DNA of 64,000 nt from Gorsachius magnificus (GCA_034008185.1 CM067082.1:129085988-129149987); one strand, 5' to 3'; shown: positions 22,451 through 36,644, counted from the stretch's first letter. Translations and numbers: made by a program. The notes: generated by a model from the sequence alone, not told the origin.

Positions 22451-25400
22451 CATATAGAAAATGATTATAGGTGATGTGCTAAGATAACTTGCAGGGTAAT
22501 AAAGTTGGACTAGTAAGGAATTAAGATATATAATTCTTCTTTAATTACATACCTTCTAGTTTTGCATAAAACATAAGGCAAGAACTACTTTCTAGGTAAA
22601 GAAACTTATCTCAGGAATTTGGTAGCAACAGAACGCTACTTTGCAAAATCATGGTGGAATGGGATGTCCTCAGGCTCCAGATATACCTTTGCAACTCTCA
22701 GGATTCCCTCTGTTTATGTCATTGCAAAGCACACATCTTTTGCTATTTTGAGTCTTCAATTCTTCATGAAAATTCAAATTAGGAAAGATTACGCACAATG
22801 CATATGGTTTCTAATGCTGCCCTCCTGGCAGCTCGTATCATCTAAACCAAGAATTTAATCAAGGCTCAACAGGTTAAAAAATTCAAAAGTCAGTTACAAG
22901 CTTTTCACTCACATTTTCAGGCGCTTTCAAATTCAACATGTGTTCTACTAATTAAAGCACATAACAATCAAAATTTCCAGTAGGGCTGTTAGCAGAAAGT
23001 AGCAATGGTCAATTACAATCTTTTGGTGAATTTGTTTATGACTCCACTGTCAGCATGAAGCTGCTAATTATCAATACTCAAAAGGATCAATATTTTAGGA
23101 ACTCAAGAAGTAGGAAGATGACCGGATTGATGAAGTAGATCTGAATGTGTATCGGTGGTGTAAGCTAGGACGCTGTGGCAGCTACAATGTGGTGACTTCC
23201 ACATGTGTATCCTCCTTTCGCAACTTCACTTAAAAAAGAAGTAAACCGGAGAAAACTTGGGTTAAAACCACTATCTCCATGTCTTTTACATTTCAATATA
23301 GCATCTCCAATGTGTAAAATTCACTGTCACAAAGCTGCTCAGTATTGGAAATATCTAGAAATCATTTTTCAAACGCAAGAAAGAGAAAGCCTCCAGTTCT
23401 TTAAGGAGCAAGCATTCCCCCTGCCCTTCATAGACACCAGTCCTCTATCAGCCTTCTCACATCCTTTGAGGGCACACATAGCTGCACACCAAAGAGAAGG
23501 TATAAAATAGTCCTGTTGCGGGGTTCTACTCGGGGCTGAAAGGGTGCTTTCTTTTTTTATGCTCTCACGCTGTGTTAGCATAAAACCAGGTTTAGTGGCT
23601 TTGCTTCAAACAAGATGCTAGCTGCTTTTTGGATTTTCCCCAACTGCAGACAGGTTCCAGAGGAGATTACTTGCCACTCAGCACTACAGTAGCAGGCAAT
23701 GTAGGCTGTAAATTCATTTTGTCATGGCTTAGGAAGTGTAAGTCATAATTCAGTAGAAGAACTGTTTCCCAGATAAAACTGTAATTGTAAGCAGATTTTA
23801 TTAGAAGCATCACCTATTGAAGGTAAGGAGTAGCAGCGGCGTTTCTAACAGCTGCCCACAAAGAGATTTTTGCCTCCTTAACCACTATCTTAAGAGTAGG
23901 TAATAGTTATTCTATCTAAACTAAACCACATCTAAACTAGATGTTTAGTCATTTCAATACTAGATTGTGTATATTCAGATTAGATGCATTAAACATGTAT
24001 AATCACTATGCTATGTTTGTGATTTAAATATTTTAAGTCTAGCACTTTGCTAATCAGGTACCTCTTAAATGTTCCAATGGAAATTAAGCATGGGTGTGTA
24101 TTTTAAGTAAAGTGATAATTAATGACCAAGCTTGTCTCTAATTTCAGCCATCCTTGTTTGTTTTTACTTCAGTGACATTTGTAGTTGCAAAAAAGCAAAA
24201 CTGTCAAGACAACTTACGAAACGCAGGACTACGTCAGTAATAATTTGATTTGCAAGACACAAAGCCTCTTGAAAACATAATTTGCTTCATTTCAAATGTA
24301 GTATAAGGGGTGTGTGTGTATAATGACATCACAGTGAATCACTCTCTCCAACAGTATTTGAAACGTTTTTTCCTCTTGCTTTTGTCATAAAATATACAGC
24401 ATTATGGAAGGCATTAAATATACTACTGCTCTCCCATTAAGAAAAGAACTTATAACAGTGTGCAAAGTTTCAGCTATGGAAAAAATTCTGTGTTGTTGGG
24501 TTGTTTATGACAAAGGGTGAAATGAAGTTAAGCAGCAAGTTATTTCTTCAGTCTCCTGGATAAGAAAAAAAATATGGGGAAGAAGAAAATGAATCTTGGA
24601 AACCAAACAATTTTTGGACCAAGTACCATTAAAACGAGGCTTGCTTTGACAAAAAAAATACTCATTTAGAACTGCTGTGCATAGTTTAAATCTTAATTTT
24701 CTAAAAATATACAACTAGGAAAACAGACTCTTATCAGGTTTATTGTAACTGCTGTTTTTTGACAAATTTAATGAAGGAAAAAAATTATGTATTTCACTTT
24801 GCACTTCCAATCAGTACTTAATTTTTAAAATATTTTAATTAATACTCTTTGATCTATACCAGTGTTAGGCTTCAAAATCAGAAATCTGTTTTTGCATTTG
24901 GAATAACAGTACCTCATTAAAAGAAAGATCCCTGTATTCCAATTTCTTTAAACTTCTGGCTGGTAGTAGATGTGCTATCATATGTGTAACCAGTCATAGA
25001 GAGACTTGTTCAGACAAGGTTATGGAAAAGACAACGCTGCACTGTATTGCCTGGTTTTTACTATACTTTTTAAATACAGTTAAGCTACACCTAAGAAGTA
25101 GTACAAGCACTAGTGATGATGAGGATCTGGCAGTCAGTAACATGGGGTATTGGAACCGGTAGGATTGATTTTGATGTGGAGAAGAATTAAAATATTTAAA
25201 ATAAGCATCCGTTCCAGAAACATTTTACAGTGCTTAACCTTTTTTTTCATTAAAACCTAAGCTTCCCACTTACACTATGGGAATGTTCTTCTGCCAACTA
25301 AGTGTATCTGATTATTCGGATTAATTTGGGGATTTAATACCAACTAACTTTATGCTGAGCTTATCTGCTATTCATAAATCAAGTCCCATCTTAAGTTAAT

Positions 25401-28400
25401 TTCAAGGCTGATTATTTTTGGAACATTTTATGGTATAAATTATTCATTACATAGATCTATTATACATGTTTGCCAGAAAATAACAGAGGCTGTGCCAACT
25501 CATTTTTTTAAATATGATACCTGGAAAGCAAATATTAAAACACAGTTGGCAATATTTCAGCCAACCGCTAAGAATTACTGTACATTGAAATTTCACCAAT
25601 TTTTTTTACTATCTTGACAGTGAAATTCATTTCTCTGCCAAGGTTTGGCATTACTGAAGTTCTTAAAACAGGGCTTAAGTAGCGTAAGGACTTGTGTTAA
25701 ATCTTCACACAGCCTTACAGATTTGGATACTATTCTCTTATTCAATGTTAAGGAAAACATTCCAGTGCCAATGTTTGACTGCTCCTCACAAACCTAGGAA
25801 GACAGCAATGATTTCAAAACAACCACATATTTTCCAGTTGCTATAAAAAAAAAAGTCTTTTGTTCCATGTCACACAAGAAACCAAAGTCCTTATCTGATT
25901 TATGTAGCATAATTCAATTCTCCTCAAGCAACTTTAAAATACAGGAATACACACAAAAATGTTTAACTGTATTGTTCTTCATGACCATATAATAAAATAG
26001 ATTGTAATATCCACACCTAGTAAAAGTGAAGACAGATTACTACCTTTACAAATGTAGTCAGTGAACTACACTATGCGATTTGTTATTCTGTAAACCACGT
26101 TGAAATACTCTCGACTTCTGGCTGAAAAATACTGCATAAAACCAGAACTTTTTTTCCATCATATTATTATGTTCTGCTTTTATCAGCAAGCAGATTTATT
26201 AGCAGTATCCTTTTATCATTTTTCAGCTGCAATGCTGTTTGCCGTGGCGGCAGTACATTTGCTTGTATGTTGAGTCCTCAAAAGAAGGTGCTCTGATGCA
26301 ACACTCTCTGATGTAAGCTGACTAAATTAGGGGCACAGATTCTTTACAAGCATCGCAGTCACTCTTTGTCAGGATATGCAACCAAAACAAGTTTGAATTA
26401 ATACAAAAAAGACCTTTACGGATAAGGAGATTTTTGGTTTATTTTTGGAAAGATGTATTTTAAACTTATCCACTTAAAATCACATTTTATTGAATGATAC
26501 CCACAAAAGCACTATAGAACATATTTAAGACATGATTAAGCATGCATCTATAGTAGCACTGTGTGCCAACCTCATATATTAGATTCAAACAGGGTTTCCT
26601 TGTATATATAAAATGTTAAAGATATTGCCTGTATTGAAAAAGTGTTGTTCCAAACGTTTAGTAAATGCCCAGATAAAGTCTGTCCCTCAACACTGATTCA
26701 ATCACCTTCTGTGTGTAGTCAAGCAAGGAGAATCCCACCTAAACTATAACCCTTGCTAATCTAAACTAACTGTCTCGGTTCCTTCCTATAGTCAGTGGAC
26801 AGGAAAAGGCAGCTCCAGAGAACAATTCAATTCATCCGAATCTAAGGAAAATGTCTGAAATAAGGGAGCAGTATCAACATTTTGCAAAACAGAAGCCAAG
26901 CCACAGGGAAAGTAAGATTTAAGATTTATATTAAATTAGTTACTCAATTTGCAATAGTGCAGACCACATCATTATGGAGACTTAGTACTTTCAGAACACA
27001 CCTTATACTATCGCCCACTGCAGCTCTGAAAATTCAGCATTTTTGCATGTTGGGCCAAGGGATCCAAGCTAGGCGACAGCAAACAAGGAGAAAAAAATTA
27101 CTAAATATTTGAAAACTTTAATTTGTCCAGCATTCGCAGGAGCTCTGGACTGAGACAAAGGTAAAATTCAATTTTTCTGGTCACAACTCAACTATTTCAA
27201 ACATAAGGTCAAGATTCCTTTTTTTTCTGCTCCTGAAATCATCGCTTCAGTTTTAATGCCTTGCAAAAGCTAAAGACAGTACCTTCTCCTAACAGTCAAC
27301 CCAAATTAATCCCTTTTAATGATCTCCAACAGCTAAATCATAGAAGGCAGGGGTCCTATAGAAAAAAAAATAAAAATCACAGCATGAAGTGATTAAAGGC
27401 TCCAAGTTCACACATAGCCACAAATGGACTTAAAGAGCTTCATGCCACCTTAATTTTGATATTTCCTAAATTTTGAGTTTGACATCAGGATTTTTTTGTT
27501 TCGCTGTTTATTTTTTAACACACTTGTGAGAAACTGCACATGTGAGGAAATGCTTCCTAGGCTTGAAAAAAAGACATAATCAAGAAACTTAAATTAGATA
27601 AACCATAATGAGATTGCCACCTGCATAACTCATGAGTAGATCGGGAACTCCTACACTCCTCACAGGCCTTCTTAACCACCCACTTTTTCCTAGAATGAAA
27701 TTCTATGGAATACAGGAATTAAATTGAATTGCTCACTTTTTCTCTTTTTATCTGACCAAATTAAGAGGTTTGAAATAAATTGTACCCTTAAAAAGTTATT
27801 TTAAATTTATTATTTCAAACATTATATTCAATGTTTTAATATTACAGTGTCCAATTACATTTGCTCATTCACTACGTGAAAGCCAGATATACCCAAAGAA
27901 ATGCTTCTACTTGGCTAATACGTAAAATCATCCATGATTGCTTTCCAACACAAAAAGCTTACAAAAAAAATTACTTGCCAGGGTTGGCGTGTCATGTATT
28001 TGTAGTTCCAGAAAACATTTCCTGAGGGGTTTAGATGAGAATTCTATGCATATATACTGACAATTTATTTCCACTGAAAAAATGCAACACAGTAAAAAGA
28101 TTAAAAAAAAGCAAACTGAACAGAAGTCTAGAGACAAGACAGCTGATCTTGCAGCACTCAAATAATGACCTGACATGTACAGTCTGCAGTGTTTTGCAAA
28201 ATAGATTGTAAGGTAAGCAGATAGAAACCTAACTAGCACAGTCATTGTAACCACCGTGATACATGTTTAAACTCTTTGCTGCCTTGGTTCTTTGCAAATT
28301 TTTTAAATTGGAGGAGATACTTTAAACGGTACTCTTTAAACGGAAGGCAATAGAAAGGAATCCACATCTAATATTAAGGAGACCTCATACTGAGACCCTT

Positions 28401-31400
28401 ATGACACATAATGAACAAATGGACAGGCTACATTTATTCCTACTGAATATTACCACATAATATTGAATAATGTGGGTTATATTTTATTTATTTCATTTTT
28501 ATTAAATTCAACTAAAATAAGGTTCTATATTCCTTCTGAATATCACTATTTGAAACTATCAGCAAATTTATGATTTAGAGTGCTGTTTGGCAATCCTGAA
28601 AGTGCGCCGTAATCCTTTCGCAGGGTAGATGGATAATGTTATAGAAATGGAGAGCTTATAGGTTTACTTCAGCTTTCATGTGATGTAACAAAATCTACAA
28701 TGTTTTTGAGATGAGAGAGCTTGTCAGACCTTAGTAGTGAGCATCACCCATTCCATAAAAGTGACAGCGAGTATTACCAGCAGAGAAGCTGTTGCCCTCA
28801 TGCCCTACAGCAAAGTCACTGTCTCTTATTTGACAGGCAGGGTAATATGGGAATATGTTACGCTGGTGGAAAAACTGACACAATTGCTGGAGAGTCCTCT
28901 GACCAGTATGAGCAAAATGGAAGCAGCACGTCCAACGCTTTTGATAGATAACAATTTAAAGCATATGTTTATTACCACTAAATTACATCCCTTGTACTGC
29001 TGACACCCACAAGTGTTTAGCAAAATCTGAAAATAAAATCACATTCTTCGTTGTCAGCAGTATGCAACTTTTCCTGAGCATGTAAAACTGAAATTCATAA
29101 TTACAAATAAAAACTAACCCAACCATTACATGCGATGCACTATAATCTCTCTTTCACTGAAATAGTGTAATTTACCTACCAGTTGTTTTCAGGGCCCAGT
29201 ACTGCTACAGAAGATATTGTTGGGGAATTTTAAAATGTATTCTATAACACTGGTTTCAATTGGACCAAAACAGATGAAGTTGAAGGAATAAAACCTAAAC
29301 AATAGCCTCCTTGGCCAAAACTGGAAATTCAATCCCATTTTGCTGCTATAATCCGTAGAAAAAACTTCACTGTGACACACCAAAAATTGGATTTAGTGAG
29401 TGACTGAGAGATTGAAATTGCTGGTAGCTCAGGCTTGCAATTCATCCACAGGTCAGGCAGAGTGCAGCCAACAACACAACTTTACAGTTTTCCTCTTCTG
29501 AGCATTAAAAACAAATTTGAGAGACTACCCCCTCTAGTGAGGGGTAGAAAAAGCCTTTATCATATCAGCTCCTCCTGGCTGTGAGAAGCTGTGCAAAATC
29601 ATGGCTATAAAAATGCACAATCCTAAAGCCATACAGAATACTGAATTTGAAAATGATTAAGTACACCAGCAAAGCCCTAATCCTTTAAATAATATGTTCA
29701 CATTAAGGAAGGTCTGTAAGGAGTTTAACTCAACACCATGTTGTTTGAATTTTTTATGCAGTATAGAATAAAACAAAAAAAAAAGCTACATAAAAAAAGC
29801 CTTTTTAAAACATAGAGAGCAATAGCATTTTCAGAGAAATTTCTCTGCACAGCTCTGTGGAAAAGCTATGGGAGTGTGCCTAAGCAAAACCACAAGGAGT
29901 CCCCATAAGACAATTTTTCAGTATCTTTCATATCCATTACATTTTCAGTCATATACAATTCAGATTGCCTGTGCTTGAAAATGCAAAAGAGTTTATTTAA
30001 ATTTACTCATTAAGAATCTCGATGAATGGAAAAGAAAATTGGACACAATAACAAGCATTTTTTTAATTTGTAATAATCAGTAAGATAACGCAACATATAT
30101 CATCATTCTAACGATAAACTTTGTTTACTCTTCAGAACATTGTGTTTTTCAACATGCACCTTAAAACTAACACACACCCTGCGCTAAGTGAAGTCAATTG
30201 TACTTAATTTACATGATAAAGTATTTTTAAAATTTCATCTGGTACGTAGTGTGCTAATCTCATGGAAAATACATTTAGAAATTGCAAACCCTGGGGTTTT
30301 TTGTTTACTCAGAAGAAGCCAAGAAAACAGGAGACAGAAGATTTTTAACTAACATTATCAAGAACCCCTTTTAGTTTAAGCAGGTGACAGAAATTCAATA
30401 ACAATTTTAATTCACTCTTGGAACGTCCATTGCGTGTAAGTGGCATTCAAGAAAGATTGCTTGATGTCCAAACTGTAGCAGACAGCTAATTTCCAATGTC
30501 TGTCTTCCTATCTCCTTACAGAAGAACAATTTGATTAACCCCCCAGGTGAAAACAAATATCGTATCGTTGGAAAGGGACACTAGCAAGCCAAAAAATTGT
30601 ATCTCTGATACATGTCTGAATGTCTGAACATTTTGTATCTTCCATTCTTAAGAGCAACATCACGAAAGAGTTTAAGTATCCAATTATGCTAACAGGTAGC
30701 TTATGACAACACGTCTGCATAGCTGTGTCCCTGTGTTTCCAAATACTGAGTCACTTATTTCTAGGTAAATATTCTGTGAAATACAAAGAAAGTGGCAGAA
30801 TAGGCTGTAAAATTTTAAAGACACTTAGAATGTTCTGTTATTTTAACAGTGAGGTATCAGATGCATTTATAAATCCAATTTTGAAAATCAATTGGAAAGT
30901 GTCTCTTCAGAGATTATGGTGATGATAGAAAAGAATGCTAGTACTAAAGAAGCTTCTGTACAGACAAAGAAAGAATCAAAATCTTTATTTTTTGAAAAGT
31001 CGGTACTACAAAAGCATTCTATTACTGTCAATATTATTAAAGAGAGTTAATCCATGCCAAAAATTCAGTTCTAGTTTGAAAATGTTGCATTTGGTCAGGG
31101 CATACCAATCCATATAAAGTACTAACAACCTTCATATGATTTTCCAGTGAAATAAAACAAGTTTAGTAATTCAAATCATCTTCATTTATTTAAAAAAACC
31201 ATGTATTTTCTACCTCTGTCCTTAGAGGTATGCATTCTGTACTACTGCTGAAATACTTTCACTTGTCAATAACATTACCAATCCTGATACAGTATCCATA
31301 CTCACTCCTTTCTCAAAGAGAACAGAATGTGAAAAGAAAGCATTTAACTGGGATAACAAAATTCTCTTTATTAAGAGTATTTCCATTTTGCATACATTCT

Positions 31401-31561
31401 GGTTTTTACCTGTTTTACAGAGAATCTGAAATCATTATTTTATGACCTTCTACTGTTTTTCAGAGCAGACCTATGTATAGCATCTCAACAAGAACTTCAG
31501 ACACCAAGTAAGACTGTCAAACCAGAATATGTCAACTATTTCACAGGATGAATTAACTTAC

Positions 31562-31679
31562 TTTGGAGGATGTAGAGTCACATTCCTGACAAATCCATCC
31601 ATAGCCAGTCTGTTTAGGAGACTTTTTCAAGGGAGGGTCTAGACAGCCAAAATGGTAGCAAAGCCTGCATTCATCACAC
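31562..31679 (-). CDS. PHF14: PHF14 internal exon encoding most of the last PHD zinc finger
   Basis: Read on the minus strand, this 118-base exon follows a good acceptor (T-rich tract ending TTGCAG, bases 31680-31681 being AG) and ends at a consensus donor, AAA|GTAAGT. It starts in the middle of a codon (one base, then 39 full codons) and ends between codons. The peptide begins CDECRLCYHFGC, continues LDPPLKKSPKQTGYG and closes WICQEC plus a short Ser/Lys tail. That gives PHD ligands Cys1, Cys4, His9, Cys12, Cys30 and Cys33 of the exon; the first Cys pair of the C4HC3 finger must lie in the preceding exon, which I did not find in this window. From memory it matches the C-terminal PHD finger of mammalian PHF14 almost residue for residue. 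PHF14 is a nuclear chromatin-associated protein with several PHD fingers. The identification is from memory of the family, not a search. Confidence 0.93.
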
Positions 31680-33364
31680 CTGCAACAGGAAAAAAAAATA
31701 TACATAAATGGTACTTCCATACTATTTTAGACTGAGCTTCCCTGTGATTCTCAGCACAAAATACCCTGATCCATTACCATGATACAGAAAAATCCATTTT
31801 CTCTAAGGGGTATTTTCAAACACAATCGGTTCAAGTAGATTCTGCCTAATTTGGATTATTCTGATGCAGACACTCATACGTCACTTTTGTCTACATCTTA
31901 TATAAATGACATTATTTCAGCAACTTGCAAATTAAACAGAAGATGTATAACCAGATCAATTTTTTAGATACTCCCATGGCATTCATTGTCATTTATTTTC
32001 AGAAATTTGTAATTTTTTTAGACAGTGACAATATTGATTTTTTGTAGTTTTAAGACACTGTTTTACACATCTAATTTTTCAAGGAAAATTGTGAAATGTT
32101 TGATCACATATTCAACAACTCAAGCATAATTTACAGCTATTATTTTTATTTTTTACACCAGGACTATGCGGTCAATAAATAAATGCACAAAATATTTTCC
32201 GATTCACTTTGAATTTTGTGGAAAGGGGCATTCATTTAAAAGGATTTCACTGTGATCTTTCACTTAGAAAGCTGTCCTATGTACACACAACAATTTCTTG
32301 TTCTTTTTTAATAAACCTTTCATTAGTGTTTTGTACTATGTATGGTCCGCATAAAAAGTTCAAAACACAATCACATAGCTATTGTTCACCCATTCTTAAT
32401 GTACCAGCATTGAAGAAATGCTACAGTGTAACAAGTGCTTCATGAAAGGTTTTTTAAATCAGTACAATAATATGCTCAAAATGAGAGATTTTTAAAAGCA
32501 AATAATATTTTCACATATCCTACTGAACTTCCATTTGCACATTCCCTGTATTCTTTTGTGAGAAAGCTTTTTTCAAATTTACTTTGCAATATTATCTTCA
32601 TTAAACACCCTTAAACTGATTAAATGATCCAAAAATAGGAAATAGAATAAATGTTTAAAAATCAGATTTCCTAAGAAAACCCCTACACTTTCTTTCTCCA
32701 TTTCCCTGGCCACTCATTTTCTCCTCTACAAAACATGCAAACATAAAAATCTCCAAAAATTGCAATAGCATGGCACAGGCATCATCAGATCAAAGATAGA
32801 GGGATATAATTTATCAACAGAACACATAGTGCATCACAGAAAGAGCATTCAACTAAAGGAATGTACTGCTGTATTAACAGAAGAAAACGTTCATGTGACT
32901 TTTCTACAAGGATTAGTCTCCAAATAAAAAGAAGTAAACATTTTCTGATTGTTTAACCTAAGTAAAGTTTTGTCCTTGCTGTCAAGGCTGTGCTTGCTAG
33001 GGAAGCCTTCTGCTTTTAGATGTTATATGTAAGACATATGAGCACTGGTAAGTGTATTGCATGTGCTGTCTTCCGCTACGTAGAAATTAAAAGCAATAAT
33101 CTACCTATCAGCAGTGTGCAGCACTGGACTGACGTGGGTTTGGTATTTTTAAAAATGTGATATGCCATAGTACACTCTATATCCTTAGGACTGTTTAATA
33201 ATCACTCAATCCAGCACAAAGAAAACACTTAAAAGAGGAAACCATTCTCAATTATTAAAGACACAAGAGTCCTAATGTAGAAATACATTACTTACAATTA
33301 GGAATATAGGTAGTTTTATTTCTTGTGAGAGGCATATTAAAATAATAAAAAGGTTGAGAGTGGG
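31680..33364 (-). other. PHF14: PHF14 intron, unique sequence
   Basis: AT-rich intron upstream of the PHD exon. No coding exon, repeat family or regulatory cluster that I can support is visible. Confidence 0.6.
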
Positions 33365-33545
33365 AGATGAGATAGGTTACACTCCTATATCCCAACAGGG
33401 TGTGTGACCTTCAGCAAAACATTAAGCCTCCTTTGAGCCTCAATGTTCTCATCTGTAAAGGAATATATTTTTACTAACCTATTTCTGTATCTAGAATCTT
33501 ATTCACCTAAGTGCTTGCATTTGAGCAGTGCTTATCAGAACTCCC
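33365..33545 (+). mobile_element. MIR-type SINE (CORE-SINE), old copy
   Basis: The core reads GTGTGTGACCTTCAGCAAAA, then ATTAAGCCTCCTTTGAGCCT, then CAATGTTCTCATCTGTAAAG. This follows the MIR consensus order: TGTGTGACCTTGGGCAA, TTAACCTCTCTGAGCCTCAGT and TCCTCATCTGTAAAA. The following ACTAACCTATTT and GAGCAGTGCTTATC fit the decayed 3' part. The tRNA-like head is not clear, and about 180 bases are recognisable. In a bird such a copy would be very old, since MIR was active before amniotes split. Confidence 0.8.
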
Positions 33546-35219
33546 TTCTTGTAAACTTTGGGATCCTCTAAGTAACAAAAAATAGACTACCACAGTATTT
33601 CCAACTGATTTAGTGTGTTTTCAGAGCTTAATCCTAAAATCTACATCTGACTTCAAACAGTATTCATTTTTCTGAAATGACTGTCTATAAATACAAGTGT
33701 TTAGATGTTCAAAAGAAAATGTTTCCCCTTTAAAATTCTGCTTTGCCATCTCTTCTTACATCTTTTCCATTTTGTATCTAGAATGTGTTATTTCCCGACT
33801 GCACTGTCCACCACGTTGCAGAAGTCCGCTGAGGGAGTTAGCAAGGCTGGGTTGAAATAACCAGAACGTTATGAAATTAAATACAGATCTGGAGGCACCA
33901 TTCCAAAGCTGAATGCTTTTAATATTTATTGTCATTAATTTTTATCACTTCAAAGCTGTTTAGTTTGGGAGAAGAAAAACTGCATTTTCCTAGAATGAGT
34001 TAAAAATACCTATAGGAAAGTGTTCAGCTACGAATAGCTTCTACCTGCATCCGCACAGCTGAGAAAATGCAAATAACAAAAGCATATTTTCATGTACCAA
34101 AACACAAAAAGTTGCATGGCATAATAAAAATGAAACTATACCAAGTATTTTTAAACACTTCCTTCATACTGCTTTTTACATACAAATTCTGTACTGTGGA
34201 ACACAAATCCACTGATTCTGAAGTTCCCAGAGCACGATGCTGGGAAAATGGATGAATATTCACCGTACCTTGGTTAAAGATGATGCCCTGGCTGTCTGGC
34301 AGCTCTCTTGTCTGCTGAGACTGACTTGGGACAAAATGGGAAGCTTACACACATCACAGTCCAGAAAACAAAATTGGCATTCTTAATTCCCAATTCCAAA
34401 AGAAAACCTCATGCCTAGGTTAAAGTGGCACTAGTAAAATGAGATTAAGCCCTCAAGCGTATACTATTATTTGGGTTCTTTTGTCTAGCAACAAAATGAT
34501 AGAAAATGCACTGTGAGATTCAGGAAATAAGAAAGCGACACAAAATAAGGAGTTACTTTCAACTTAATTAGAGAATGAAATTGTTGGGTCGCAAAAGGTG
34601 TCACGCTGAACAGAGCCACTCTGCACTGCCACTGACAAGTATCATCCACTTCCATCCTGAAGATGGCTTAATAGTACAAGTTAAACTACCGGGCTGGGGG
34701 CAGGGGGAAGGGAAAGAAACCACCACCTCCATTTTAAAGATGCCGTTAAAATTTGTACCCTTATGGATTCAAGGTCACAGCATCAAAACAGTCCTTCTAC
34801 TAGCAAATATTTTATCTTGCTATTATTTGTGGATAACTTTTTTTGTGGTTAAGTACATGATTTACAAATGCAATTAAGTGCACAGCCATATTTAGTGGCC
34901 TGGCCAGCAGCTGTACCGAAAAATTTGTGAAAATAAAAAGAGAGCTCCACACAAAGATAAGCTAACCTAACCTCCTAAATTACCTCTAACTGACAGGTAA
35001 TTGCTTACTATCAATGTTTTAACAAGCCTGAAATTACTTTATGCATCAAAATTAGAAATCACTGTGTTCCTCATTCCAGCAATTAATGAGGATAGATATA
35101 TGCCCACTATATACCGAGAAAATGGGGTGTGAAGAAGAAAGGTGAATTCTGAAGGAGTTAGGTTAATAAATTAAAAAAAAATAAAAGAAAACCTTTTTCA
35201 CTTATAAAAATACAGAATG

Positions 35220-35560
35220 CAGGTCAGCTACATCTTCACAGCAAGAAAGCTTGATTAGGCATTTCCATACCTGAAATATGTCTGCTTTGTTCTTTAATAA
35301 AGTGATCTCCATCTGCTCATGCCCTTGGATTGTTTTTATTAGTTTTTTAGCAGTACAGCTGGCTGTGCTCAAGCCCTACATAACTCTGCATTTTCCTGTT
35401 CATAATTAACTAATTATGCTCTAATCAATAGTGTAGATACTGATTTTACAATGTAAATGAGATAAATGAGATAATGGCTGGGGTCAATCTCATTTTATTT
35501 ACAAAGCCCAGCACACACATCCAATTTCATTACATTGCATCTACCTGCACAGGAGGGAGT
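35220..35560. promoter_or_regulatory. Conserved-looking stretch with paired homeodomain sites
   Basis: TAATTAACTAATTA at 35403-35416 is followed by CTAATCAAT at 35421-35429 and the direct repeat AATGAGATAAATGAGATAATGG at about 35456-35477. The flanks are of mixed composition with no transposon match. This arrangement is typical of developmental enhancers, but the call is inference. Confidence 0.25.
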
Positions 35561-36129
35561 CTTATCAGTTGGCCTGCAGAAGTCTTCCTGGGAGCACTGG
35601 GGAACAAGACCTGTGCTTTTACAGAGGAACGGTGAATGCATCGCTGGCACATTTGTAAGTCACTGGTTAATATCATTGAAAACCACAAAGAGCTGATTCA
35701 GCCAGAGTAAAGAAATCTATTTTGCATTCAGAAGACAGCATCACCCATCTATAGCTGTAAAAGTAATTACCTACATGTCCCTGAAACACAACATTAATAA
35801 GCTAATCTTTAAATACAACTTTCCAAATACGCTTCAGAGACTACAGAAAATCTCACTTATGTACACATCATTGCACATAGTCTGCAGTGTCATGCCAAAA
35901 GGTACCACACTGAACTAAACACAAAATTGCAAAGTACGTATACTCCTCCCTATTCATTACAACAGTTGAGAAAGATTTACTTTAATGGCAATAAGATAGA
36001 AAAATTTGATACACTATTGACAAACCAACATCACCATTCAAACCTGTCATTTAATCCTTACTCTGGCAAACTCAGAACTAATTAGAACAAAATTAGAACT
36101 AATCTAATCCAGGATTTTTAAACTCTCAA

Positions 36130-36370
36130 AAGAATGGCAGTGAGATGGGTGTGCATTCACTCACCCACTAGCTGTGGGGATGCAAGGAGATGGCTACTCC
36201 AGCACCTGTGTGGGTCTGACCTTAACTATTCATCTGCGTGTTCCGTTGTTGGCTTCTTCTGGACCCCATTTCTGACTAAAGGGCTCTTAACCCCTAAGGA
36301 ACTGATGCTTCTCGGGTACTGGTCTCTCTCTCCCCTTTAACCCTTCAGTATCCAACTGCTGGGCCCCTCT
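36130..36370. other. GC-richer patch, possibly an old LTR or element fragment
   Basis: About 240 bases with higher GC content and a 68-codon plus-strand frame (36134-36340) that resembles no family. The run of C/T-rich words near its right end (CTCTCTCTCCCC) could be part of a decayed element, but I recognise no consensus. Confidence 0.25.
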
Positions 36371-36609
36371 GCAAACATTGCAGCACATTCTTGGGTTCAG
36401 ATGAACAGCTTAAACCCAGCTATAACAGTTTAAGGCACTATCATAATTTTGTTTCTTGTTAGTGGCTATGTGATAGATCCGATAGAAAGGAGCATGTAAG
36501 CATTCCCCCAAAAAAGAGAGGAACCTGATGTAGGTCAAGTGAATTCAAACTGTAGAACCCAAGATGAGTGACTTTGGACTGGAGCAGGTGAGGAGGGCTC
36601 CGGTGACAC

Positions 36610-36644
36610 CTTAGTTGCAGCTAAGTGTTGCAACTTAGTTGCAA
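36610..36644. repeat. Interleaved direct and inverted repeat of TTAGTTGCA
   Basis: CTTAGTTGCA occurs twice and overlaps inverted copies: CTTAG...CTAAG and TTGCAA...TTGCAA. The 35-base tract can form alternative hairpins. Confidence 0.6.

Larger units (their letters stand above)
10776..31561 (-). other. PHF14: Large PHF14 intron between the PHD exon and the tail exon
   Basis: About 21 kb of mostly featureless AT-rich DNA bounded by a consensus donor at 31561 and a strong acceptor at 10458. It holds T18 (14126-14143), T13 (18413-18425) and T15 (20592-20606) tracts, an AT-rich stretch at 14540-14620, a CT-rich stretch at 19010-19053, a GC-rich patch at 15440-15590, one possible cryptic exon at 17945-18146 and two conserved-looking non-coding stretches. 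I did not find the expected EDENEAE-type C-terminal exon, although I looked for it on the minus strand. Confidence 0.7.

Noticed and set aside
25840..25890. Minus-strand codons spelling MEQK, considered as the canonical PHF14 C-terminus
   Set aside because: The following codons are a poly-T run, and the neighbouring residues do not match the remembered tail.
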